A stretch of DNA of 64,000 bases from Rhizobium chutanense (GCF_002531935.1 NZ_NWSV01000016.1:54480-118479); one strand, 5' to 3'; counted from the first letter of the stretch, positions 51,107 through 59,656 are shown. Numbers and translations are program-made. The notes: a model not told the origin generated them from the sequence alone.

Positions 51107-51276
51107 CTCACCCCAACCTTGCCGGGGCCGAGCCACTCGTCTCGGCCCGTCCTTCGGACCCCCGCTCGCGGGGAGAAGGGACGTGCCAAACGCAACGTCG
51201 AGGGTAAAGGAAGCCGGTGCGGCATATCCCCTTCTCCCCGCCTGCGGGGAGAAGGCGCCGGCAGGCGGATGAGGGG
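51107..51276. repeat. RIME-like repeat, family B, extended copy
   Basis: CTCACCCCAACCTTGCCGGG leads into GACCCCCGCTCGCGGGGAGA, AGGGACGTGCC, TATCCCCTTCTCCCCGCCTG, GGGGAGAAGGCGCCGGCAGG and a closing CGGATGAGGGG. It contains two perfect stems. It lies 30 bp before bioM, so the bioM promoter must be within or before it. Confidence 0.8.
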
Positions 51277-51305
51277 CTGGTCTCGGCAATCTCCTCCGGT
51301 GAAAA

Positions 51306-51995
51306 ATGCGAGGGATGGGTTTGGATATTCGTTTCGAAGGTGCCGGGGTCAGTTTCGGGACGCGAGTGGCGCTGCAGCCCTTGACGCTCGGCGTCAGCGG
51401 CAAACGCATCGGCGTCATCGGGCTCAACGGTTCGGGCAAGACCACCTTCGCCCGGCTGATCAACGGGCTGACCAAGCCGACCGTCGGCCGCGTCACCGTC
51501 AATGGCCGCGATACCAGCGACGAAAAGACCGCTGCGACCGATGTCGGGTTCATCTTCCAATCGCCGCAGAACCAGATCATCCTGCCGATCGTCAAAGACG
51601 ACATCGCTTTCGGGCTGAAGCGGCGCGGCTTCACCAAGGCGGAGATCGAGGCGAAGGTAGCGGGCGTGCTGGCCCGCTTCGGCGCCGGGGCGCTGGCCGA
51701 GCGCCGGGCGCACGAGCTTTCCGGCGGCGAATTGCAGGTGGCCGCCCTCTGCTCGGTGCTGGCGACGGGGCCGGGCATTCTCATCCTCGACGAGCCGACC
51801 AATCAGCTCGACCTGAAGAACCGGGCGCTGGTCGAGAAGATCATTGCCGGACTTGACGAAAGCGCCATCATCATCACCCATGATTTGGAGCTGATCGCCG
51901 GTTTCGAGCGGGTGCTGCTGTTTCATGAAGGGCGGCTTGCCGCCGATGCGCCGGCTGCCGAAGCGATCGCGCGCTACAGGGAGATCGCCGTCTGA
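51306..51995 (+). CDS. bioM: Biotin transporter ATPase (ECF A-component)
   Basis: The 229 residues are a CbiO-like ATPase: Walker A GLNGSGKTTFARLINGLTK, Q-loop FIFQSPQNQIILPIVKDDIA (the ECF Q-helix form), signature LSGGELQVAALCSVLA and Walker B ILILDEPTNQLDLKN. With BioN and BioY it drives biotin uptake. Two possible starts, 51306 and 51315, differ by three codons. The stop overlaps the bioN ATG (TGATG, 51993-51997). Rhizobium etli bioMNY is the known relative. Confidence 0.95.
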   Translation: MRGMGLDIRFEGAGVSFGTRVALQPLTLGVSGKRIGVIGLNGSGKTTFARLINGLTKPTVGRVTVNGRDTSDEKTAATDVGFIFQSPQNQIILPIVKDDIAFGLKRRGFTKAEIEAKVAGVLARFGAGALAERRAHELSGGELQVAALCSVLATGPGILILDEPTNQLDLKNRALVEKIIAGLDESAIIITHDLELIAGFERVLLFHEGRLAADAPAAEAIARYREIAV

Positions 51996-52603
51996 TGCAG
52001 TCGCTCTATGTCGAAGGCAACAGCCTGATGCACCGGCTCTCGCCGCGGCTGAAGCTGTTGTCGCTGACGGCCTTCGGCATCGTGCTTTTTATCAGCGACA
52101 ACCTCATCCTGCTTTCGATCGCCGTGCTGCTGACGGCGGTTCTCTACCGCATGGTCGGCCAGCCGCTCGGCGAGGCGCTCAAGCGGCTGCGGCCGATCTT
52201 CCTGACGATTGCGGTCGTGGCGCTCTTCAATCTGATCTTCAATCCCTGGCAGGCAGCGCTCGTGCCGCTGCTGCGGCTGACGGCGCTGATGCTTCTGGCC
52301 GCCGCGGTGACGGCGACGACCTCGATCACCGAGTTCATCGACGAGGTGACGGCGCTTGCCCGGCCGCTCGAACGCACCGGCTTGGTGCAGGCCGACGATA
52401 TCGGTCTGGCGCTCGGTCTGGCGCTGCGTTTCGTGCCTGAGATCGTCGGCCGTTACCAGGCGATTCGCGAGGCGCATCGGGCGCGCGGGCTGAAGGTCCG
52501 GCCGATAACGCTGCTTGCGCCGCTGATCATCCTGACGCTCAGGGATGCGGATAATATCGCCGCGGCGATTGACGCGCGCGGCATTCGGCGGCATGTGAGT
52601 TAA
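51995..52603 (+). CDS. bioN: Biotin transporter T-component
   Basis: The 202 residues form the ECF T-component with about five membrane helices. The coupling motifs are present as ALRFVPEIVGRYQAIREAHRARGL and LRDADNIAAAIDARGIRR, the A-x-RG motifs that contact the ATPases. It links BioM to BioY in the membrane. Its start overlaps the bioM stop by one base and the next ATG is 20 bp after its stop. Confidence 0.95.
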   Translation: MQSLYVEGNSLMHRLSPRLKLLSLTAFGIVLFISDNLILLSIAVLLTAVLYRMVGQPLGEALKRLRPIFLTIAVVALFNLIFNPWQAALVPLLRLTALMLLAAAVTATTSITEFIDEVTALARPLERTGLVQADDIGLALGLALRFVPEIVGRYQAIREAHRARGLKVRPITLLAPLIILTLRDADNIAAAIDARGIRRHVS

Positions 52604-52623
52604 CGATCTATAAACAGGAATTG

Positions 52624-53190
52624 ATGATGAGCACTCGCGACCTCGTTCTTACCGCCCTTTTTGCCGCGATCATCGTGGCGCTCGGCCTGCTGCCGCCGAT
52701 CACGCTCGGCTTCATCCAGGTGCCGATCACCGCCCAATCCCTCGGCGTCATGATGGCCGGCGTCGTGCTTGGCGCCCGGCGTGGCGCCATTGCCGTGCTG
52801 ATCGTGCTGGCGCTGGTTGCGGCCGGCCAGCCGGTGCTTTCCGGCGGCCGCGGCGGGCTTGCCATCTTCGCCTCGCCGTCCGCCGGCTTCCTGGTCGGCT
52901 GGATTTTCGCCGCCTTCGTCACCGGTTATCTCAGCGAGCGGCTGGTCAACCATCAGCAATCCGGTTTGGTGCAGGGCGTGAGCTTCTTTCTCGCCGCCGT
53001 GATCGGCTGCATCGCCGTGCTCTACGCCTTCGGCATCACCTATCTCGCGACCGCCGGCGGCATGGGCTTCCAGAAGGCCTTCATCGGCTCGATGGCCTTC
53101 ATTCCCGGCGACGTGATCAAGGCTTTCGTCGCCGCCCTCGTCGGCCGCGCCGTCATGGTCGGCTATCCCCTGCTGCCGGCGCGCGCTTGA
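52624..53190 (+). CDS. bioY: Biotin-binding S-component
   Basis: BioY binds biotin in the membrane. The 188 residues hold six hydrophobic helices with PITLGFIQVPITAQSLGVMMAGVVLGARRG, a family signature, and GGRGGLAIFASPSAGFLVGW as the biotin-binding loop. Two adjacent ATG codons and one TTG are possible starts; AGGA lies 4 to 7 bp before the ATGs. It ends the bioMNY operon; the hairpin at 53224 follows. Confidence 0.95.
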   Translation: MMSTRDLVLTALFAAIIVALGLLPPITLGFIQVPITAQSLGVMMAGVVLGARRGAIAVLIVLALVAAGQPVLSGGRGGLAIFASPSAGFLVGWIFAAFVTGYLSERLVNHQQSGLVQGVSFFLAAVIGCIAVLYAFGITYLATAGGMGFQKAFIGSMAFIPGDVIKAFVAALVGRAVMVGYPLLPARA

Positions 53191-53223
53191 GCGCGTAAAG
53201 GCCAGATTACTGCGCATGCCGCC

Positions 53224-53254
53224 AACGGCCGCCTTCCAAGCGAAGGCGGCCGTT
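53224..53254 (+). terminator. Hairpin after bioY, likely terminator
   Basis: AACGGCCGCCTTC (53224-53236) pairs perfectly with GAAGGCGGCCGTT (53242-53254) over a 5 bp loop. The run of T after it is poor (GTGCG), so it is a strong hairpin with weak classical terminator features. It lies 33 bp past the bioY stop. The 150 bp beyond it contain nothing I can identify. Confidence 0.65.
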
Positions 53255-53408
53255 GTGCGTTGGTGGTCAACTTGCGTCATCGACCCGGCTCGGCGGCGGC
53301 CGGTGGCGCCTCGTGCCGAGAGCGGCGCGTCGATGCTCGGGTCAAGCGCGAGCAGGACAGAGGGTGGGTGCGCTCCGCCTCGGCCGACTCCCCTCCTTGA
53401 TTTCACCC

Positions 53409-54545
53409 CTAAACCCGGGACTCCTTCGCCCGAAAATCGACGCGTTGCCCAAGCCGGTCGAGGAACTCCCGCAAAAAGCTGCGGATAGGCGGTTCTCCCC
53501 ATTTGCACACGGCGAAGGACATTGCGCAGATGATCGCGACGGCGAGAGTGAGCGCCGGCAGCGGCGCCATTCCCAGGTCGGTCAGCCAATCGAGAAGCTG
53601 GACGCCGATTGCGAAATGCAGGAGATAGAGCGGGTAAGTCATCGCGCCGACGGTCTTGATCGATTGAAGGAAGGAGGCCGGCAGCCGGCTGATCCGCCTG
53701 CCGTAGCCAACGCTTGCAGCGATCGATGTCACCCCCCCCAGCCAGATTCCGATTGCGGGGAATGATGAGAAGGAATGACCCGCTGTCGCAAGCGTGCGGT
53801 CGCTGGCGTTTTCGCCTGCCATGTAGATCTGCACAGCCCCCGTCACCAGGGCGCCGAGGAAACCCAGCCAGGAAATCCGGCTCATCCGACCTTGAAACAG
53901 CAGCCATATGTAGATGCCGAGGGCAAACTGGCAGCCGTAATAGAAGGGAATCGCCCGCCAGGCGGTCTCGGTGAATATCGTCGGGATGGCTGCATCGGGA
54001 AAGGCATATAGCAGGGCGATGAAGACCGTGCTGGCCAGCGACAGTCCGAAAGCCAACGCGGGCATCCTCGTCTTTTGCCCGGTTACGCACATGACAAAGA
54101 CGATCGCATAGAAACAGATCTCACATGCCAGCGTCCAATATTGGCCGTCTATCCATGGCCCGCCAGGATAGAGCGTGATCGAGCGCAGATAATTCTTGAG
54201 GATGCGCCGGTTGACATCGTCGGTTGCGATGACGATCAGCGTCAGCGACGCACAAATCCATACCGCCGGATAGAGCCGCAGAATTCGCCCCTTGAGAAAC
54301 GACATCGCAGTGGCCGAAGCGGCGGAGTTGACGATGACGAAGCCCGATATGACGAAGAACAATTCGACGCCGACCCATCCGGGCTGGGCGATATTCTCGA
54401 TCAGCGGCATTCGGTACGGCCTGAGATATAAGGGAGAAGCCCAGGAAGCAAATCCAAGATGAAATAGCGTCACCATGAGGGCACACACAAAGCGCAGTGC
54501 GTCGATCCCGTAAATATACGGGCTAGCGGCCGCGGATTTTACCAT
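53409..54545 (-). CDS. Acyltransferase family 3 membrane protein (OafA-like)
   Basis: The 378 residues have about ten membrane helices and the Acyltransf_3 motifs: GIDALRFVCALMVTLFHLGF with the RFxCAxxVxxFH histidine, GVELFFVISGFVIVNSA, and a late LYLLHFAIGVQLLDWL. Such proteins transfer acetyl or succinyl groups to exported sugars or lipids. ATG 54545 has GGAG 9 bp upstream; a GTG six codons before is less likely. No partner glycan gene is adjacent. Base composition is a little lower in GC than the bio operon, which may indicate later acquisition. Confidence 0.88.
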   Translation of the reverse strand: MVKSAAASPYIYGIDALRFVCALMVTLFHLGFASWASPLYLRPYRMPLIENIAQPGWVGVELFFVISGFVIVNSAASATAMSFLKGRILRLYPAVWICASLTLIVIATDDVNRRILKNYLRSITLYPGGPWIDGQYWTLACEICFYAIVFVMCVTGQKTRMPALAFGLSLASTVFIALLYAFPDAAIPTIFTETAWRAIPFYYGCQFALGIYIWLLFQGRMSRISWLGFLGALVTGAVQIYMAGENASDRTLATAGHSFSSFPAIGIWLGGVTSIAASVGYGRRISRLPASFLQSIKTVGAMTYPLYLLHFAIGVQLLDWLTDLGMAPLPALTLAVAIICAMSFAVCKWGEPPIRSFLREFLDRLGQRVDFRAKESRV

Positions 54546-54739
54546 ATTGATTGTCTCCAACACCTTCCGCCCAGCACCGCCTCGACTGACATAGGGCGCA
54601 GGATCATCGCGGCGAGCGAGAAATTGGATTAAGTGCCGGATCCGTTCATCTGCTTGCCGGTCGGGTCAGTTCGGCAATTCCCGTCTGCATCTGACATTCC
54701 GGCCTAAAGCCGTCACGGCACGGCCCGGATTCCGGGCAA

Positions 54740-54761
54740 CAAAAAACCGCCTTGAGGCGGT
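54740..54761 (-). terminator. Rho-independent terminator of the Gly/Asp-rich peptide gene
   Basis: On the minus strand ACCGCC, loop TCAA and GGCGGT are followed by TTTTTTG. It lies 28 bp past the stop of the peptide gene at 54789. The match to the intrinsic terminator pattern is complete. This supports the short gene being really transcribed. Confidence 0.85.
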
Positions 54762-54788
54762 CGGGCATTCTATCGATTTCAGTTTGAT

Positions 54789-55022
54789 TTAGTCTCCTCC
54801 ACCATCTCCACCACCCCCATCGCCGCCGTCGCAGGCTCCGTCATCGCCGCCATGGCACCCCCCGTCGTCAGAGGCCTCGAACCCAACTCCAGCATCACCG
54901 CCTACGTCCGGACCGGCTCTGGTGTTTGCGGTGGCCTGGGCGGTCGTTCTTTCTGTCACCGCAGTCAGGGCAAAAGCCAGGACGCCTGCAACGAGCATGG
55001 TCATCAACAGATATGAATCCAA
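54789..55022 (-). CDS. Small exported Gly/Asp/Cys-rich peptide
   Basis: The 77 residues begin with MDSYLLMTMLVAGVLAFALT, a membrane or signal helix. After TERTTAQATANTRAGPD the C-terminal 40 residues are almost entirely Gly and Asp, with Cys in DGGCHGG and DGACDGG, and end GGDGGGD. The start is TTG at 55022 with AAAGGA 7 bp upstream; an ATG seven codons in (55004) is also possible. A clear terminator follows. The tail resembles acidic, metal-binding or processed peptides, but I know no named family. It stands alone between an acyltransferase and a 2H phosphoesterase gene. Confidence 0.6.
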   Translation of the reverse strand: MDSYLLMTMLVAGVLAFALTAVTERTTAQATANTRAGPDVGGDAGVGFEASDDGGCHGGDDGACDGGDGGGGDGGGD

Positions 55023-55174
55023 TCAGTTTCCTTTCGTTTGCTTCAGGAAATCTCGTTTCCTGATTAAAATAGTGGATTACTTTCCCGATCCCGGCAAGAG
55101 CCTCGATGTGAAACTTTTATGACATTCTCGATCACGTCAAAACGGACTGTGCCGCCATTGGATTTCATGATCTG

Positions 55175-55858
55175 ATGGCAGGACATAAGGATTGCGCGCG
55201 ACTGCTCCAGCGCGCCTGTGCCGGGCGAAAGGACCCTGCTGCTGTGATCCGCACGAAGGTCGACACTCTTTGGTTCAGGCGGTGCTGCGCGTTTCACCTG
55301 CAGTTCCTGCCTGATCATGAGACGCTGTCAAAGCTCTGCGACTTGCAGGACAGTATCGAGCGCAACAGCCCGGCGCCGCTTTCGCGCGTTCCGGCAACGA
55401 GCCTGCACATGACGATCGTCACTCTGGTCAACGCAGCGACCCGGGTCAGTATTGCAAATGACGCGGTCTGGAAGCTGAACGGGGAGAGATGGAAGGAGAT
55501 CGTGGAGAGATCGGTCGAGGAGACTTCGCCGTTTGACCTCCATTTTCATGAGGTGGCGGCCTCGGAAGCCGCTATCTTTGTAAAAGCAGAGGAGCCGCCT
55601 GCATTGCGCAGGCTGCGCTTGGCCATTTCCGATGTCGTCTGCTTCGAAGATTGGCGTCCAACCCCGCCGCGAATAGCGCACATCACCCTGTTCAGATTTT
55701 TTGCCGAAGAATGGCTGCCGCCGGTCGACTTCGACACAGGTCTTTTGCCCACGGAGGTGAGAGTTGGATCCCTGACATTGCTGGAGGAACGGATTTATCC
55801 GAATGTCGAGATCACCATACTCGGCGAGCCGCTTCTCCAGGGCAAAAGCACGGGATAA
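55175..55858 (+). CDS. 2H phosphoesterase-like protein (2'-5' RNA ligase fold)
   Basis: The 227 residues carry the two H-x-T motifs of the 2H superfamily: LHMTIVTL at about 78-85 and AHITLFRF at about 167-174. FHLQFLPDHETLSKLC and LPPVDFDTGLLPTEVRVGSL support the two-lobed fold. Members hydrolyse 2',3'-cyclic phosphates or ligate RNA. ATG 55175 is used, but the frame is open and looks coding for a further 21 codons upstream to a stop at 55109, with no usual start codon there. The N-terminal 60 residues do not match the fold and may be a separate piece. Confidence 0.68.
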   Translation: MAGHKDCARLLQRACAGRKDPAAVIRTKVDTLWFRRCCAFHLQFLPDHETLSKLCDLQDSIERNSPAPLSRVPATSLHMTIVTLVNAATRVSIANDAVWKLNGERWKEIVERSVEETSPFDLHFHEVAASEAAIFVKAEEPPALRRLRLAISDVVCFEDWRPTPPRIAHITLFRFFAEEWLPPVDFDTGLLPTEVRVGSLTLLEERIYPNVEITILGEPLLQGKSTG

Positions 55859-55885
55859 CAATGCCCCGGTTTTCGAGCCGAGGCA

Positions 55886-56287
55886 TTAGTCCAAAAACCG
55901 ATAAAGCCAGTCGCGCGTCTCCTCCGGCAATGAGGCCGGCGATTGGTCTTCTTTGCTGCGGGCCTGCCAGATGATTTCCACCTCGGCGGCGCGTTCTTCC
56001 CCGATGTCGACCGAGATGAGGAAGCCGATCGAGCGGACGCCGATCTTGTCGACGGCGGCGGTGAAGACTGCCGGCTCGTCGTAGTGCAGCGGGCGGTGGA
56101 GAATGCAGGAGACCTTGCTGGGGCTATAGAGCGGTTCGTCATCCACGTCGGGCCGGGACGACCAGAAGCTCACAAGGACGGACTCGGCGTAGGAAATATA
56201 GGAGGCTAGAAACATCCGGCCGGTCATGTCGACATCGCGAAACGGCACATGTATTTCCGCCACACCAGGTCGTTTCGACTGACTCAT
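55886..56287 (-). CDS. Acyl-CoA thioesterase-like hotdog protein
   Basis: The 133 residues open with IHVPFRDVDMTGRMFLASYI, the 4-hydroxybenzoyl-CoA thioesterase-type motif in which Asp20-region residues are catalytic. SKVSCILHRPLHYDEPAVFT and VRSIGFLISVDIGEERAAEV complete a hotdog fold. Substrates are usually aryl- or fatty acyl-CoA. Start at ATG 56287 (MSQSKRP); two TTG codons lie just before. It converges on the 2H gene and stands alone. Confidence 0.85.
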   Translation of the reverse strand: MSQSKRPGVAEIHVPFRDVDMTGRMFLASYISYAESVLVSFWSSRPDVDDEPLYSPSKVSCILHRPLHYDEPAVFTAAVDKIGVRSIGFLISVDIGEERAAEVEIIWQARSKEDQSPASLPEETRDWLYRFLD

Positions 56288-56370
56288 CAACAAACTGCCT
56301 TACAAAATCCCCCAGGGCCGACAGTATTGCATAAATCTTCAAATCGGAAACGGTTTAAAGACGAAATAAT

Positions 56371-56429
56371 GCAGCAGTTCAAAGTGTTACAGCGCAATTT
56401 ACGCGTCTGCGTGAAGGTGCGGCGCTGTC
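56371..56429. repeat. Palindromic intergenic repeat, family E, copy 2
   Basis: GCAGCAGTTCAAAGTGTTAC and AGCG match copy 1 (25446-25500), and GTGCGGCGCTGT closes it. The inner hairpin is changed to ACGCGTCTGCGTGAAG, so pairing is weaker. It lies 147 bp before the HDAC-like gene. The region from 56288 holds no other element. Confidence 0.65.
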
Positions 56430-56575
56430 GCAGCGGTATTGCTCGGGGAAAACGCCGGAATAGGCATGGCGATGTCGCCGATGGTCGGGCGGCGAGGCAA
56501 CAGCGCTTGTTGAAATCATCGGGCGACGCCCCATCTGCTGTGGAACATGACATAAGCGACCGATAGAGTGTCTCC

Positions 56576-57511
56576 ATGAGCACCCGTCTTTATGAACATT
56601 CGATCTTCCTGGAACATGTGACGCCCGCCGGCCATCCGGAGCGATCGGACAGGATCCGCGCCATCAATGTCGCGCTGGAACATCCGAATTTCGAGCGGCT
56701 GGAGCGCCGGCAGGCGCCGCAGGCGAGCGAGGATGCGGTGCTGCTGGCCCATCCCGAAGAGCATCTGATCGCCGTGATGCGGGAGATCCCCGAGGAAGAG
56801 GACCGGATCAACCAGCTCGAAGCCGATACCTATGCCAGCCAAAAGAGCCTGCAGGCGGCGCTGACCGGTATCGGCGGGGCGATGGCGGCCGTCGACGACG
56901 TGTTTTCCGGCCGCGCCGACAATGTCTTCGTCGCCGCCCGCCCGCCCGGGCACCATGCCGAGAAGACGACGGCGATGGGCTTCTGCTTCTTCAACAATGC
57001 GGCGATCGCCGCCCGCCATGCGCAGAAGACGCATGGCGCCGAGCGTGTCGCCATCGTCGACTGGGACGTGCATCACGGCAACGGCACACAGGATATTTTC
57101 TGGGACGATCCCTCGGTGCTGTTCTGCTCGACGCATCAGATGCCGCTCTATCCCGGCAGCGGCGCCAAGGACGAAAAGGGCAAACACAACACCATCGTCA
57201 ATGCGCCGCTTTCGCCGAATGTCGGCAGCGACCATTTCCGCGAGGCGTTCAAATCGCGCGTGCTGCCGGCGCTCGCCGATTTCCGGCCGGATCTGATCAT
57301 CATCTCCGCCGGCTTCGACGCCCATCACCGCGATCCCTTGGCGCAGATCAACCTGACGGGCGAGGATTTCGACTGGGCGACCGGGCGCGTGCTCGAACTT
57401 GCCGACCGTCACGCGAAGAACCGGGTCGTCAGCCTGCTCGAAGGCGGCTATGATCTCGAAGGCCTCGCCGAATCGGCGGGCATGCATATTCTGCGAATGA
57501 TGAAGGGTTGA
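56576..57511 (+). CDS. Histone deacetylase-superfamily protein (acetoin utilisation type)
   Basis: The 311 residues have the arginase/deacetylase fold. ARPPGHHAEKTTAMGFCFFN holds the catalytic His pair, and IVDWDVHHGNGTQDIFW and IISAGFDAHHRDPLAQI hold the zinc ligands (Asp, His, Asp). LEGGYDLEGLAES is the late signature. In bacteria it deacetylates acetyl-lysine proteins or acetylpolyamines. The ATG at 56576 is a good family start. xseB begins 2 bp after its stop, so the two are one transcript. Confidence 0.94.
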   Translation: MSTRLYEHSIFLEHVTPAGHPERSDRIRAINVALEHPNFERLERRQAPQASEDAVLLAHPEEHLIAVMREIPEEEDRINQLEADTYASQKSLQAALTGIGGAMAAVDDVFSGRADNVFVAARPPGHHAEKTTAMGFCFFNNAAIAARHAQKTHGAERVAIVDWDVHHGNGTQDIFWDDPSVLFCSTHQMPLYPGSGAKDEKGKHNTIVNAPLSPNVGSDHFREAFKSRVLPALADFRPDLIIISAGFDAHHRDPLAQINLTGEDFDWATGRVLELADRHAKNRVVSLLEGGYDLEGLAESAGMHILRMMKG

Positions 57512-57513
57512 GA

Positions 57514-57765
57514 ATGACTGACAGCGCCAAGCCCGAGGTATCCGGCCTTTCCTTCGAAAAGGCGGTCGCCGAACTCGAAAGCATCGTCGCCCGGCTGGAG
57601 CGCGGCGATGTGGCGCTGGATGAATCGATCGAGATCTACGAACGCGGCGAAACGCTGAAGAAACATTGCGAGACGCTGCTTTCGGCCGCCGAAAACCGCA
57701 TCGAGAAAATCCGGCTCGACCGCGCCGGCAAGCCGCAGGGCGTCGAGCCGCTCGACGGGGCCTGA
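57514..57765 (+). CDS. xseB: Exodeoxyribonuclease VII small subunit
   Basis: The 83 residues contain the XseB helical pair: LSFEKAVAELESIVARLERGDVAL and DESIEIYERGETLKKHCE. They bind XseA to form the nuclease that degrades single-stranded DNA. No xseA is in the window. The ATG at 57514 lies 2 bp past the HDAC-like stop, with AAGGG upstream. In other rhizobia xseB sits near dxs; here an SDR, a pirin and a phospholipase-like gene lie between. Confidence 0.95.
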   Translation: MTDSAKPEVSGLSFEKAVAELESIVARLERGDVALDESIEIYERGETLKKHCETLLSAAENRIEKIRLDRAGKPQGVEPLDGA

Positions 57766-57851
57766 GCGCCGCAATGCCCTGACAAAGGCGCTTGGCGATC
57801 GGCTTGCGGCCGATCTATGATCCCCTTCCAGAATCTCAAGGGGACGCAACA

Positions 57852-58619
57852 ATGACGGGCAGATTGAAGGGCAAGGTCGCCATTATCTCGGGCGGCGCGA
57901 CCGGCATGGGCGGCGCTGCCTCGAAGCTTTTTGCGGCCGAAGGCGCGCGCGTCGCGATCATCGACCGCAATGGCCAGGCGGCGGCCGAGACCGTCAGAGA
58001 GATCCGGGATGCCGGCGGCGAGGCCGATTACTGGACGGCCGATGTCTCCGACGAAGCCGCCGTCAACGCCGCCGTTACCGGCGTCGAAGAACGTTACGGC
58101 GCGGTGACCGTGCTCTTCAACCATGCCGGCACGATCGTCATCAAACCCTTCCTGGAAACGACGCTCCAGGAGTGGGACTGGCTGCACGCCGTCAATGTGC
58201 GCTCGATGTTCCTGATGACCAAGGCGGTGCTGCCGAAGATGATTGCGAGCGGCGGCGGATCGATCGTCTGCACCTCGTCGATCTCGGCGGTCGCCGCCAC
58301 CCCGATGGAGGTGCTTTACGACACGACCAAGGGTGCCGTGCATATGTTTGCCCGCGCCATCGCGGTCGAATTCCGCGACCGCAATATCCGCTGCAACGCC
58401 GTCTGCCCCGGCTTCATCCGCACGCCGCACGGCCTGCGCGAAGTCGCCGACCTGCAGGCGCTCGGCGTCGATGTCTCGGATGCCGCCATCGCCGCCCAAC
58501 AGGGGCGGATCGGCGAGCCCGAAGACGTGGCGCGCGCCGCCCTTTATCTCGCCAGCGACGAGTCGAATTTCGTCAACGGCGCCCATCTCTTCGTCGATAA
58601 CGGCTTTACCGCGATCTGA
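57852..58619 (+). CDS. Short-chain dehydrogenase/reductase
   Basis: The 255 residues are a classical SDR: ISGGATGMGGAASKLFAAEG is the NAD(P) loop, AVTVLFNHAGTIVIKPF replaces NNAG with NHAG, and SSISAVAATPMEVLYDTTKGAV holds Ser-Tyr-Lys. RCNAVCPGFIRTPHGL is the PG loop. Asp in AIIDRNGQAA favours NAD. The substrate is unknown. It starts 86 bp after xseB, and the pirin gene follows 77 bp later. Confidence 0.93.
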   Translation: MTGRLKGKVAIISGGATGMGGAASKLFAAEGARVAIIDRNGQAAAETVREIRDAGGEADYWTADVSDEAAVNAAVTGVEERYGAVTVLFNHAGTIVIKPFLETTLQEWDWLHAVNVRSMFLMTKAVLPKMIASGGGSIVCTSSISAVAATPMEVLYDTTKGAVHMFARAIAVEFRDRNIRCNAVCPGFIRTPHGLREVADLQALGVDVSDAAIAAQQGRIGEPEDVARAALYLASDESNFVNGAHLFVDNGFTAI

Positions 58620-58696
58620 GCGATTGCGCGTCCAATTGGACGCGCGACGCTCCGGGCGCTATCTGTGGGGAATGCCTCTGCGAATGGAGATCCGTC

Positions 58697-59620
58697 ATGT
58701 CCTTCTTTCCCGGTAAAGATCCCCTGCCCGGCGATGCCTTCGCCTGCGATGCGATCGAGAATCTGATCATTCCGCGCAGCAGCGATATCGGCGGTTTCCA
58801 GGTGCGCCGCGCCCTGCCGACGCGGCAGCGGCGGCTGGTCGGGCCGTTCATCTTCTTCGACCGCATGGGACCGGCGATCCTGAAGCCCAACGAGGCGCTC
58901 GACGTCAAGCCGCATCCGCATATCGGGCTTTCCACCGTCACCTATCTCTTCGATGGCGAGATCCGCCATCGCGACAGCCTCGGCACCGAAAAGGTCATTC
59001 GCCCCGGCGATATCAACCTGATGACGGCCGGGCGCGGCATCGTGCATTCCGAGCGCACGCCGGACAATCTGCGCGGCCATCCGCTGCTGATGTCGGGGCT
59101 GCAGACCTGGCTGGCGCTGCCCGACGACAAGGAGGAGATCGATCCCTCCTTCGCCCATACGCAAAAGTCCGACATGCCGCTGATCGAAACGCCAGGCGTG
59201 CGTGGGCGGGTGGTTATCGGCTCGTTCGAAGGCATGACATCACCCGTCGGGGTTTTCTCCGACACGCTCTATGTCGATCTCAGCCTGCAGCCTGGCGCCC
59301 GATTTCCCTTCGGCGCGGGCCATGAAGAGCGCGCCGTCTACGTGCTCTCGGGCGAGGTCGTCATATCGGGCGACCGCTTCGCCGCCGACCAGCTGCTGGT
59401 CTTCCGGCCGGGCGATGCGATCACGCTCGAAGCCGGCAGCGATGGCTGCCACCTGATGCTCTTCGGCGGCGCGGCGCTGAATTCGAAGCGCTATATCTGG
59501 TGGAATTTCGTTTCTTCCTCGAAGGAACGGATCGAAAAGGCCAAGGAGGAATGGCGCACCGGCCGCTTCGACATCGTACCGGGCGACGAAGAGGAATTCG
59601 TGCCGCTGCCGGAAGGCTGA
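58697..59620 (+). CDS. Pirin-family cupin protein
   Basis: The 307 residues form two cupin halves. FDRMGPAILKPNEALDVKPHPHIGLSTVTYLFDGEIRHRDS carries the iron ligands (His-x-His and His, Glu region), and GRGIVHSERTPD the last. FPFGAGHEERAVYVLSGEVV is in the second half. Pirins have quercetinase or regulatory roles. The ATG at 58697 has GGAGATCCGTC upstream. It converges on the phospholipase-like gene, with a GGCGGCG/CGCCGCC hairpin between. Confidence 0.92.
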   Translation: MSFFPGKDPLPGDAFACDAIENLIIPRSSDIGGFQVRRALPTRQRRLVGPFIFFDRMGPAILKPNEALDVKPHPHIGLSTVTYLFDGEIRHRDSLGTEKVIRPGDINLMTAGRGIVHSERTPDNLRGHPLLMSGLQTWLALPDDKEEIDPSFAHTQKSDMPLIETPGVRGRVVIGSFEGMTSPVGVFSDTLYVDLSLQPGARFPFGAGHEERAVYVLSGEVVISGDRFAADQLLVFRPGDAITLEAGSDGCHLMLFGGAALNSKRYIWWNFVSSSKERIEKAKEEWRTGRFDIVPGDEEEFVPLPEG

Positions 59621-59621
59621 C

Positions 59622-59638
59622 GGCGGCGACGCGCCGCC
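59622..59638. terminator. Hairpin between convergent pirin and phospholipase-like genes
   Basis: GGCGGCG (59622-59628) pairs with CGCCGCC (59632-59638) around an ACG loop, directly after the pirin stop. No run of T follows on either strand, so it is a weak candidate. It lies in a gap of 36 bp between converging genes. Confidence 0.45.
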
Positions 59639-59656
59639 GGCAAACTCTCCCGGAAT

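Noticed and set aside
55064..55318. 84-codon minus-strand frame opposite the start of the 2H gene
   Set aside because: No family motif and no ribosome site; it covers the N-terminal part of the plus-strand frame.
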